NCBI RefSeq assembly: GCF_950023065.1
Contig: NC_088681.1
Coordinates: 28,988,836 to 29,052,835, forward strand
Direction: 5' to 3'
Source: Planococcus citri
Taxonomy: Eukaryota; Arthropoda; Insecta; Hemiptera; Pseudococcidae
DNA: 64,000 bases
Below are positions 11,877-21,099 of the stretch, piece after piece (positions within the stretch are counted from its first letter, which is position 1; each line of letters starts with the position of its first letter). Under the pieces are notes generated by a model, which was not told the DNA's origin, made no database searches, and saw only the letters and a list, made by a program, of their open reading frames with translations. Made by a program: the position numbers and the translations under genes.

Positions 11877-12911
11877 ACAAATAAGAAAATTCCATCCTTG
11901 ACAGTATTTTTGGGAGCTAGTGAAGAAATCCAACACGAATACGAACAGCTTTTTTTGTTGATAATAATTATACACAGCTTGATTCAGGTATCTAACTACC
12001 TACATTTAAAGTTTTCAGTATTGAAAAATTCTTTTATTTGCGAAAAAAATATTACCGTCAGACCTACATGCATTCAACACTTCAAAGATACGAGTTAGTT
12101 GGTATATAAGTCAATTTTCACACCATTATATCATTATTACGAGATAGAAGTTGTTCTGATAATTCTTATACTGATGGGCATTGAATGATTTACGATCATT
12201 CAAGGTGACTGTCGATTGTTTCCGCTGCTGATACCACCTATCAAACGAAAGGAAAAAAGTGACGTACTCGTTAACATTACTTAACATAAATTCGATATCA
12301 CTGAAATGCTCAATGGGCAATAATTTAAATTTTTTATGTCGATGGAATTTCAATTCCGAAGTTTTTTTTGTTTTTATTGCTTTCTTTTTCAATCCAATCA
12401 ACTGATCAATAATACCAGTCTATTTTCAAAAAATTTCCAACATCAATTATGTACCATTGAAAAAAGTATTTTTTCTGAACTACATACCTAGGTATACTTA
12501 ACCTATTCACGAATTTTTTTCAGATGTACAAAATTACAAAAATAACAAAATTGGTAGCCTATAGACATATCGATGCCAGAATGAACGAAGCAGAATATCT
12601 ACTAAGTAAGCTTATGAACATTCAAAAGTTTCCCTCGATCTCACAATCTCTTCCCTTGACTATGAAATTAGCATCCTTAACGCAAGTTTCCTTCCATATA
12701 TCTCACAAAAATGTTTGAACTGAGTTTCAAGCCGAAACTACGATTTCTAGTAGATAATCTGGTTATGTGAAATAATGTAACGTTTGTTTTAGACAGGGTA
12801 AGAGAAAAGTTGGAAATTAAAACCTTCGCATGGACGTATCTAATGTTCAATGGGACGTCTACTTCAAGAAACGTACCTCAGATAAATAGGTTAGATTCCG
12901 GAATCCGTAGG
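11877..12911 (+). other. Possible plus-strand exons of an unrecognised gene
   Basis: Three open segments have compatible splice phases. The first ends 11987 at CAG|GTATCT (phase 0) and encodes FLGASEEIQHEYEQLFLL plus a short hydrophobic run. The second is 12524-12605, from TTTTTTCAG|ATG to CTACTAA|GTAAGC (phase 1), encoding LVAYRHIDARMNEAEYLL. The third is 12793-12911, from GTTTTAG|AC to CGTAGG|GTAAGA, encoding REKLEIKTFAWTYLMFNG. I do not recognise the product; an insect chemoreceptor fragment is only a guess. Against it, ACAGGGTAAG at 12793 has an inverted partner CTTACCCTGT near 12965, so the last segment may be a small inverted-repeat element. Confidence 0.2.
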
Positions 12912-13509
12912 GTAAGAGAATAATTTTCTCGGTGTAAATATCTCACTTGCCTATTTCTCCACTTACCCTGTTAGCTCAAACCAATAGGTTGTCATTTTTT
13001 CAGATTTTTCAGCATCATTTTTAAAAAACCTTAAAATTATTTGAAAGATTTTCATGTTTCAAAAAATGTCTAATAGGTACAGTGTATTTCAAGACTTGGG
13101 AACTTTCAATATTAGAAGAGAGGAGGAACTAGGAAGTAACAGCCAAAGTTTTTTTTATCAAAAGCGATTCTTCACATTTATTGTTTCTCCTTTTACTGTA
13201 GGTAGGTGAGAAATAGAATAGGTCATGTGACTTTTTTTTGACGATGGAGATTGATTTGAAGACGTGACGGGGTGATGTCAAAAGACCGTGGGAAAGATTT
13301 TGAGTTTCTGACTTGAACCGTTAATTTGTCTGTAAGGATTTCATATTTTTAAAACAAATGGGGTTTGAATTTTTTTTTTTGAAGATTAGTTTATTGATGA
13401 TGTTATACCCCTTTATTTTAGAAGCAAAAGAAAACAGAAATGAATCAATTATTCAAAAAATTTTTGTGCTGCTGAAACGTAGAGATATAATTTGATCATT
13501 TTTGATATC

Positions 13510-14632
13510 CACATCGCACAGTGGGCTGTGAGCACCCTCAAAACGGGCGTAATTCAAAAACTTACAATAAATCCAAAAACAAATTCAAAAACTTACAATA
13601 AACCCAAAAACAATTGTAAAATGATATCCTCCCTTATGTTTTTGGGGTCGCAGAATACGAATTTGACAATATTTTTTTTGTAGGGGTATGGGGGGTGGGG
13701 GTCAAAAATTCAAAATTTGGCCATAATGACGTGTGATATGTAGAAATGTATGTTTTCGAGGGTGTAGATTATGAATTTGACAATATTTTTTTCGTAGGGT
13801 TGAATGGTAGGGGATGAAAGGGGTAAAAACTGTGAATAATTCAAAATTCGATTATAATGACGTGTGATATGTCGAAATGTATGTTTTCGAGGGTGTAGAT
13901 CACGAATCTGGCAATATTTTTTTCGTGGGGGATGAAGGGGGTGAAAACAGCGAAAAATTCAAAATTTGACTATAATGACGTGTGATATGTCAAAATGTAC
14001 GTTTTCGAGGGTGTAGGATGGGTGAAGGGTGGGGGATGAAGAATTTTCTGTTGGGGGCTATGATTTTTCACTACAATCGACTGTGGGGGTCGTTGGGTCA
14101 CTTTCGGTCAAAAATGGCAATTGACATCTTGAAATATGTACACTATCTCAAGTATTACCAGCCACTGGAATTTCCCGTGCATCTACGTGCGAAAATTTGT
14201 TCTATTCCAATTTGTGCAGCCGAGTAGGAGAAAAACGGGGTTTCAAGATGAATTTTATTTCTATAATTACATACTTTATAAAAACTAAAATCCAGTAAAT
14301 TGATGGAAAGTACTTACTTTCAGTTGAATTATTCATACTTGGTACATTTTGACGTATCACACATCATTATAATCAAATTTTGAATTTTTCACCGTTTTTA
14401 CCCTCTTTATCCCTCACCATTCACCCCTACGAAAAAAATATTGTCAGATTCGTGATCTACACCTTCGAAAACATACATTTCAACATATCACACGTCATTA
14501 TGGTCAAATTTTGAATTTTTGACCCCCCTCACCCCTCCACTCCATACCCCTACAAAAAAAATATTATTGTAAGTTTTTGAATTACGCCCGTTTTGTGGGT
14601 GCTCACACTGCTCACAGACCACTGTGATGTGT
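13510..14632. mobile_element. Foldback element with tandem-repeat arms
   Basis: The outer ends are inverted copies. The left reads GCACAGTGGGCTGTGAGC followed by ACCCTCAAAACGGGCG; the right has the matching inverted word ending CAGACCACTGTGATG. Inside, a unit of about 120-130 bp (GACGTGTGATATGT, ATGTATGTTTTCGAGGGTG, ATATTTTTTTCGTAGGG) is repeated about three to four times in the left arm (13640-14010). It recurs in inverted orientation in the right arm (14340-14580). The centre (about 14015-14330) is single copy with no gene. Arms built of tandem repeats are the layout of foldback (FB-like) DNA transposons. I could not fix a target duplication, so the ends are approximate. Confidence 0.7.
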
Positions 14633-14697
14633 GTTTTTTCCCACACTGTTTCCTTAAAAAATCGAATTCTCAAGCCTTATGCTTCTGCTTGAAGGGT

Positions 14698-14752
14698 GGG
14701 AGGAAGGAAGGAAGGAAGGAAGGGAGGGAGGGAGGGAGGGAGGGGGAGGTTA
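14698..14752. repeat. Microsatellite (GGAA)n to (GGGA)n
   Basis: A purine tract in which repeated GGAA grades into repeated GGGA and finally a G-rich end. Confidence 0.95.
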
Positions 14753-14759
14753 AAATTTG

Positions 14760-17480
14760 ACCACAAAAGTTCGAATTTTCAACATTTTTTTTTTTTAGAT
14801 CGTCAACTTATCTATCATTGATGCCCACTAACCCATTTTCTACAGGATGAAGAAGCAATATTCCCAAAGATAACATCGAGTCGATAAATACTCCGACTTG
14901 ATACGAAATAAAGTCATTTTAAGCAAACGATGAGACGTACGACGAGACAATCTCAGCATTGTCACATTGGAAACAGCTAGCGCATAATCGTCGTCTTTTC
15001 TTTGGAAATAATTCATATCACACAACGAATACGACTGGCTATGGACTTGGAAGCATATTTCATCATCGCCGTATCCTTATTACTTGCGGAGAAAAACCGC
15101 AGGATATTTTCTCTCGAATAAAAGCCATATTCTGTGCGTCATCGTCATCGTTACAGCTTCCGAGCTTCACAATAATGGTCAATTAGCCTGTAGCGAGAAT
15201 CACGCCTACTGCGACATCGTCTCAGAGCTCAATACCATTTAGTTAGGACCTTTGTAAATGGAGATGCTTATACAAGCGACGACGAAATTTTTCCACACAC
15301 AAAGATGTGCTGTGCGAGGTTACCATACCTTTACCTTACTCATAGGTAGGTACATCATTATAGGTCGGTCGGGTGAATAGCCACGAAACCACTATATATC
15401 TATACACTACACACATCGACTTCTCTCGTCATCATTGGTTGTCACCTTATATACTCGTAGTATGTAGAAAATAGATATTTCCGACACGTGAAAAGATACC
15501 ACACACGTGTACGCGAAATACTCGTAATTGCGCTTAAAAATCCACCATAGTAAAACGTCATCTTATACGTCCTACACGTTTTCTCGTTTATTAAAACGCC
15601 AAAAAGAACGAAAAGCAATAAGCAGCCGCCGTATATACGAAATATAATTTTATAGCTTGCAAAATGATGTATTATTGTAAAACATAAAGCTTCAGCATAG
15701 GTTTAGTAAATTATCTTTTCGTTGTATATGTATGTGTGTAGGTATACGAGTCGTCAAGATTTTACATTCTTCATTCCGTGTGTCTGTATACTTTACCTTA
15801 AAATGTAATGTTGGCTTTTATTATTATGCGCGACGAGTAGGTATACTGTATTGTACGTACAATGTACATATAGCTACTCGAGCTTGAAAGAATTTCAAAC
15901 ATCCATTACCCCAACAAATGAATGAACCGAGTGGAAAAATAAATTACACTCGAGCCGAGTCGACGAGCTTTTCTTTTCTACTCGTTTACCGCGCGCGACG
16001 AGCATTCTCTCGCAATCATATTCAATGCGTGATTAAACGTTACAATTGTATAATTGATCAATCTCTATGCTGTATAGGTAGCTGTATATGTACCCTAGGG
16101 TGTAATTTCTTACTTAAAATCTTAGTTAACTACACGGAGGTATGTTTTCTACGTAGGTATTACGTCTGTGTCGACCTTCACCCTTATGATAATTTTACAT
16201 CGCATTAGCTCTTAAAACGTAATAAACCTCCTAAGTACTATTTTTACAAGCTGTCTTAAGCTTTTAGTTTGTTCTTTGACGATTAGCTTACCTACTTACT
16301 ACAAATACGCGTATTCGTGCATCGCTATCGTCGTCTTTTAATACTCCTACTCCTACTACTGTAGTAAGTACAGCATTGGTAAAACAAGACACAGCGAGTC
16401 TCTTCCTCTATTTTATTTTTCCCATCCCTCGTGCACCCCAATTAACTATACAGTGGCTGGAATTTCTAGACATGGGCGGTATTCGTTGGGGAGAATGAAA
16501 TCGACAAATTTCAAAGCCATCGATGAAACCACGCTTTGCTGTACAGAATCGGAATTCGGAATTTATTCTGCCTTCAAAATTTTTCTCTTTCCTTTCCGAT
16601 GGAAATTCTCTTTTGATATTTAAATCAGCGTTACTTTATGATGGCCATCGCTCGTCTTTCGCGAGCTACGTAATCGATAAAGAATCTTCACCATCTCCGT
16701 ATCGGACGAGTAAAAAAAATTTAAATAACCCCAAAAGGTATTTTACTGTACGAAAAATACTATTCGTAGGTATCTACAATATCGAATATTACAAATGTAA
16801 TTCTTTATTCAAAAGAAAAGGGGAAAAGACTCGTTAAATATTTTATACAGTAGGTATTATACTTTTTTTTCTGCTTTTTTTTTTTACGACTCGATGTTAG
16901 GTATACGTATTTACTAAGTAACTATGTTCGTAGTACTATATCTTCATCATTTTAAAGCTTCCCTCGCGTTAAACTTAATTCAAAAGATTTCTTTAAAACC
17001 TTCAAATTACGGTTATGTGAGCCTAGCCAGCTTCTCGAGAGATGCATTTTGCTTTAAGCTAAAGTAAATTAGAAAAGAAATCGCGAATATATTTCTAGCG
17101 AAATGTAATAAGTTTTGAAATGTCTGTTTGGTAGGTAAATGGGAAGAGGGGATGTCTGTAATAAAAATTAAAGGCGTTTGTACTTGCTGGTATTCACGTG
17201 TACCGTATCTAGGTATGAGCATATGTATTATATATGCTCAGAATAGCAGGTGGTGGAGGGGGAGCGATGGTAGCAACTTTTAATACAATTTTCGTACTTT
17301 TTTGTTAATTTTTGAAAAATCGACTCGGGCAAGCATGAATTTTGGAAAACTGCTCTTGAATTGACCCAGATTCATGATTGCGATTCTAATTAGTTTATTC
17401 CTCTGATTCTCTCCCCCCTCCGAAATTCACTTACCTATCGGTTATTTTTGGCGGGAAGGGGAGGAATGGAAGGTCTAATT
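14760..17480. other. Non-coding; nothing recognised
   Basis: AT-rich sequence with many GTAGGTA-type words and some CpG-containing stretches (15.3-15.6 kb, 15.95-16.0 kb). Open stretches on both strands were considered at 14.96-15.19, 15.92-16.21 and 16.52-16.84 kb. None resembles a known protein or has a clear exon structure. Confidence 0.4.
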
Positions 17481-17484
17481 TCCA

Positions 17485-17999
17485 AGAATTTCAGTTAAAT
17501 TTTTTGGTTTTTGATTTGAAATTTAATTTCTAATTTTTAATTTTCAGTTTTTAATTTCAATCCTAGTTTTTTATTGCATTTCAATTTTTCGATTTTTAGC
17601 ATTACATTTTCAGTTTTTATTTTCGTTTTTAATAAGTTCATGATTTTGTGTTTAATTTTTGATGTTGTTAAAATTTTTGGAAACTCCAAGTCCAACAACA
17701 TTTCAAAAATTACAATTATTAACTTTCACAGTTTTTGTTTTCATAATCTCAGTTTTCAATTTTATTATCTGATTTACTCTCATTTTATTTTTTGTTTTTC
17801 TTTGTTTCACATGAAAAGTTCTTGATTTTTACACTAAATTAATTTCAGTTTAAATTTTCATACTCGTATTTCTTTTTTAGAATTCTCAGTTTCTGATTTT
17901 ATTCACAGAGCTGTTTTATTGTATGATTTTAATTTCAGTTTTTGATGTTTATATATTTTCAGAATTCCCGATTTCATTTTCAAAATTTTCAAGTTTATT
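17485..17999. repeat. Degenerate T-rich simple repeat
   Basis: About 500 bp in which 'TTTTCAGTTTTTAATTTC'-like phrases recur with drift (TTTTCAGTTTTTATTTTC, ATTTCAGTTTTTGATG, CTCAGTTTCTGATTTT). It lies directly against the 5'-truncated LINE fragment that begins near 18000. Confidence 0.75.
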
Positions 18000-18333
18000 T
18001 TCAATACGCAAATGATTTGGCAGCAACCACACAGGGGATATGCACATAGAGGTACGAGAAAAGTTGCAGGAAACCCTGAATGAACTGGAAACCTACCATG
18101 TGGACAATGCCCACAGACCAAATCCATCCAAAAAGTCAGGTGTGCAGCTTCCATCTAAAGAATGCAAAAGCAATGTGTACGCACTGAAGCTGGTATGGGG
18201 AGGAGTGCAGATGGAGAACTGTGAAAACCCCAAGTACATACTTTGGTATCACGCTTGACTGAACACGCACACATACAATATATAAGATAAGAGTCACTGT
18301 GAGAACACAAAAATGAAGGTAGAAGCTAGAAAC
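18000..18333 (+). pseudogene. LINE reverse-transcriptase fragment, copy 1
   Basis: The segment is homologous to 61108-61354 and encodes the end of a reverse transcriptase. The catalytic block that reads YADDLAATAQG in copy 2 reads YANDLAATTQG here, so the first catalytic aspartate is replaced by asparagine. The next conserved part reads ETLNELETYHVDNAHRPNPS. The frame is broken by a small indel just after the catalytic block (18043-18055) and by others later. The 5' part of the element is absent, as expected for a 5'-truncated insertion. From memory the wording (N.LRPNPSKTQVC.FHLKNA.A) resembles Jockey/CR1-type elements; I do not assign a clade. The copy is interrupted by a hAT MITE at 18334. 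Confidence 0.85.
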
Positions 18334-19075
18334 CAGAGTGGAAAACAATTACACTACCCGCTAACCTGTAATCTGGTTAAATTAAAATACCAGTTAACCC
18401 ACTATAGTAGCTGGTATTGAGTTGATTTGGGTAAAGATTTGTAGCATATAGCGAGCACAACCCGATTGTTTTTGCACTTAGTCTGCGCATGCACCCCAAG
18501 CACCACAAAACATGATAATGTGTAAGTGGGGGGAGTTACATTTTGGCACTTGTCATAGGTGAGTTGAGTGTGATTGACGTTTGACAATGATTTTTGGCAA
18601 TGATGACATAATGCTGATACACCCACTACGCATGCAACCACGCCTGGACCCACCCGACATAATGCCGATACACCATCTACACATGCAACCAGGCCTGGAC
18701 CCACCCACTGAGTTACCGAGAAAATCTCAGTGGGCTACAATGTATTTGGGCTGATGAGGTAAAAACTGGGTCGCTTAGAAAATTTCTGAATAAATTTTTA
18801 TGCTCAGTGTCCTGCACTTTAAAAAATGGGAGAAAAAAATTTGGCCGATCAACTGAGGAGCCCAAAATCAGGGCCGCTAAAATGAGATATCTTGGTAGGC
18901 CACTAAATTTTCTGTGTTCATGGGTCCGGCCCTGCATACAACATGCTACCAGCTATAATGTGAACAGGTGTAAATATTTTTTGACTCGCTACCAGCTACT
19001 ACCGAGCAGTGGGAATTTATGGTACTTATGGGTACAGTAGTTACCCGCTGTTAGCGAGTACCGTTTTCAGCTCTG
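18334..19075. mobile_element. Non-autonomous hAT element (8-bp TSD) nested in the LINE
   Basis: The left end reads CAGAGTGGAAAAC and the right end, reversed, reads CAGAGCTGAAAAC, a typical hAT-type terminus. The 8-bp word CTAGAAAC is duplicated exactly outside both ends (18326-18333 and 19076-19083), matching the 8-bp duplications of the hAT superfamily. Removing the insert and one duplicate restores the LINE reading seen in copy 2 (AGCAAGAAACAACTTACTG at 62467-62485). It is 742 bp long with no transposase. Inside is a tandem duplication of about 60 bp (18599-18710; GCATGCAACCACGCCTGGAC / ACATGCAACCAGGCCTGGAC). Subterminal words (CTACCCGCTAAC, GTAGCTGGTA) recur inverted near the right end. 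Confidence 0.88.
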
Positions 19076-19083
19076 CTAGAAAC

Positions 19084-19697
19084 AACTTACTGTGCAAACT
19101 TGTATTAACTAGATGGGGAGCAAAACCAAAGATATTGAGGACAACAGCCATGGCTCTGTGTTATTCTACAGCAGAGTATGGATGTGCTGTCTGGGGCAGA
19201 TCCCCACATGCCAAGTCACCATTGCCCTCAACACCACCATGAGAATGGTGTCCGGCCAGATGCCTCAGACCAACCAGTGTTACATACCTACCAAGAATAT
19301 GTGGCATCACAATTCCTGGGATAAGGCGGAGTGTAGCAGCTGATATAGAGAGGACAAAGAAAGAACAGGAACCCTGCTATGTCATGTTCAGCCAAAGACA
19401 AGTGACCCCCAAGACTGAAGTCCAGGAAGAGTTTCATGAGGGAGACACATGTAATGGACATAGATCCTGAGGAGGGGAGAGAGAGCAGATGGTTGGACCT
19501 TGAGGGGGCCACATGTAGCTAGAACTTGGCAAATGGACACAAATTGCCCTATGCAGAGTGGCTTACACTGAACAGCTAGGATCCGAGCTGGATGCGCCAG
19601 AATGGCAGTAAACTTCACCAGGTGGGGCATCCTGGATGATGTGAAGTATCCAGACTGCAGACAGACACAAAATGATGACCACCTCCTTTTGCACTGA
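19084..19697 (+). pseudogene. LINE C-terminal ORF fragment, copy 1
   Basis: This continues the broken LINE after the hAT insertion and aligns with 63147-63709 of copy 2. Recognisable protein pieces include WGAKPKILRTTAMALCYSTA and EYGCAVWGR, followed by a decayed zinc-binding-like region (the shared DDVK.PDCRQ..H.D.. wording is clearer in copy 2). Several frameshifts and stops are present. The homology stops near 19697 and resumes at about 20988, so a 1.3-kb insert separates this piece from the element's 3' end. Confidence 0.8.
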
Positions 19698-19794
19698 AAA
19701 TCATGACAAAAACATGTTAATGGCAGCTATTTACTCGTAGACCCTCCTAGAACAACGAATTCTTCCCAAAAAAATTTTGAAAATCAAAAAAAAT

Positions 19795-19868
19795 TTCATG
19801 CCTGGAGTGGGGTTTGAACCCGCAACCACTCACTCTTCAGTCATCTGCCTAACCAACTAGGCCACTGG
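19795..19868 (-). repeat. tRNA-like (SINE-type) segment
   Basis: Read on the minus strand, it has an A-box-like TGGCCTAGTTGGTTAGGC and a B box GGTTCAAACCC with tRNA-like spacing. The T-arm pairing is imperfect and no acceptor stem closes the cloverleaf, so it is a tRNA-derived pseudo-module rather than a tRNA gene. It ends in CCAGGCATG followed by an A/T-rich stretch, loosely like the tRNA-like modules at 61.6-63.0 kb. Confidence 0.6.
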
Positions 19869-20029
19869 GGAAGTTAGAAGATGAGATGTTTGAAACATTT
19901 ATATGCACTTTTTAGCACTCTGGACTTTAAAAAATTTCAAGTTTGATGATTTTTTACAAAATTAAAACTGAGTTTTTGGTGTGTTAATATTTCTGGATCA
20001 AAATTAAATGGGTATCATACACTTGTATT

Positions 20030-20300
20030 CGATATTTCTTTGCGAAAATGGACCCTTCCTTATCCCCTTCCCCTCGTTCCCCCCTCCGAGGGGGCTGGTA
20101 CCTCGATTTTCTTTTCATTTTTCGACTGCAATTTCGGCTTTATTCGCAAAAATGGACTTTTTTCCGTTCCTCTCCCCTCCTCTCAACCCCCGAGGGGGCT
20201 GGTACCTCGATTTTTTTTTAATTATTTTGACTGGAATTTAGGCTTTATTCGCAAAATTCATGAATTTTTTTCCGTTCCTCTCCCCTTCCCTCCCCCTCCG
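20030..20300 (+). repeat. Tandem repeat, unit about 105-115 bp, about 2.4 copies
   Basis: The unit is 'GGCTTTATTCGCAAAAATGG ... CCGTTCCTCTCCCCT ... CCGAGGGGGCTGGTACCTCG ... TTTTGACTGGAATTT'. It begins near 20030, 20137 and 20242, with the last copy truncated. The open frames across it are a by-product of the repeat. Confidence 0.85.
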
Positions 20301-20696
20301 AATATTAAAAATATAAATGGGGCCAGAGCAACTGAGCAAGCCACAACAAAAGTTCTTGACAATTGACAATTCTTCATGTTTTTCAGGATATAATTTCTAT
20401 ATTTTCACAAATAACCAATTTGGCAAAAAATTAAAATGTTAAATGATTATTTCCAGATATTCGGCGAAAAAAAAGGGAGTTTTAGATTGAGGATTTCTGG
20501 TAGTTTGACTGAAATGCAGCGGAGGATCTTTTTTTTAAAAAATCCAAGTAAAAACATCGCATTATTTGTGATGTGAGAAGTCAATTTTGCTACTATCTAA
20601 TTTTGGTCGGAGAAAGAAAAAGGAAAATGATCTGACACAAGCGGAAAATTTTCAAAATTATGGTTTTTGGTAATTCTTTTATTTTCATTCGTTACT

Positions 20697-20980
20697 AGTG
20701 TCGGCTCGGTCATTAGTAGCGTTAAATCATTCACTAGTAACGTTGAGATAATCGCTAGTATCGCCAAACTGATCGCTAGTAGCGTTGAGCTGGACGCTAG
20801 TAGTGACGAGTTGGTCGCTAGTAGTGACGAGTTGGTCGCTAGTAGTGACGAGTTGGTCGCTAGTAGTGTCAAGTTGGTCGCTAGTAGCGTCAGTGCAAGC
20901 GCTAGTAACGTTTTTGGTATCACTAGTAACTTTTTCAGAAACGCTAGTAATTTTTTGAAGTCACTAGTAGTGATTTTCTA
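20697..20980 (+). repeat. 21-bp minisatellite (GCTAGTAGTGACGAGTTGGTC)n
   Basis: Central units are nearly identical (three to four copies of GCTAGTAGTGACGAGTTGG plus TC around 20796-20880), and units diverge progressively towards both edges. Because 21 is a multiple of three, it stays open in several frames (ASSDELV repeated on plus, LLATNSS on minus). I treat these frames as an artefact, not as protein evidence. It lies inside the insert that splits the LINE. Confidence 0.92.
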
Positions 20981-20987
20981 TGAGGGT

Positions 20988-21099
20988 ATACTAGAGAGCA
21001 GCTTTGGGGAGAAGTGAACACATTTCTGCACCCAAGACTTGGTGCGGGAAGAGTATGATAAAGTCCGAATGTCCCGGACATGATAAGAAGAAGAAGATT
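20988..21099 (+). pseudogene. LINE 3' end, copy 1
   Basis: This segment aligns with 63732-63846 of copy 2 (ACTAGAGAGCAGCTTTGGGG against ACTGGAGAGGAGCTGTGTGG). It ends with the shared 3' terminus GAATGTCCCGGACATGATAA plus GAAGAAGAAGATT. The AAG-type tail marks the 3' end of this LINE family. Confidence 0.85.

Larger units (their letters stand above)
19700..20987. other. 1.3-kb insert splitting the LINE copy
   Basis: LINE homology is lost between about 19698 and 20988; the uninterrupted copy at 63700-63735 shows only about 30 bp here. The insert holds a tRNA-like segment, a tandem repeat of about 110 bp and a 21-bp minisatellite (listed separately). Possible short inverted ends (ACTGAAAATCA on the left, TGATTTTCT on the right) are weak and no convincing target duplication was found, so the class of the insert is unknown. 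Confidence 0.6.

Noticed and set aside
13640..14580. CRISPR-like or satellite array
   Set aside because: The repeats are 120-130 bp, diverged and arranged as inverted arms, so this is a foldback element in a eukaryotic genome.
20667..21017. A 116-codon frame with ASSDELV repeats (and a minus-strand partner)
   Set aside because: It is produced by a 21-bp minisatellite inside a transposon insert. Both strands stay open for the same reason.
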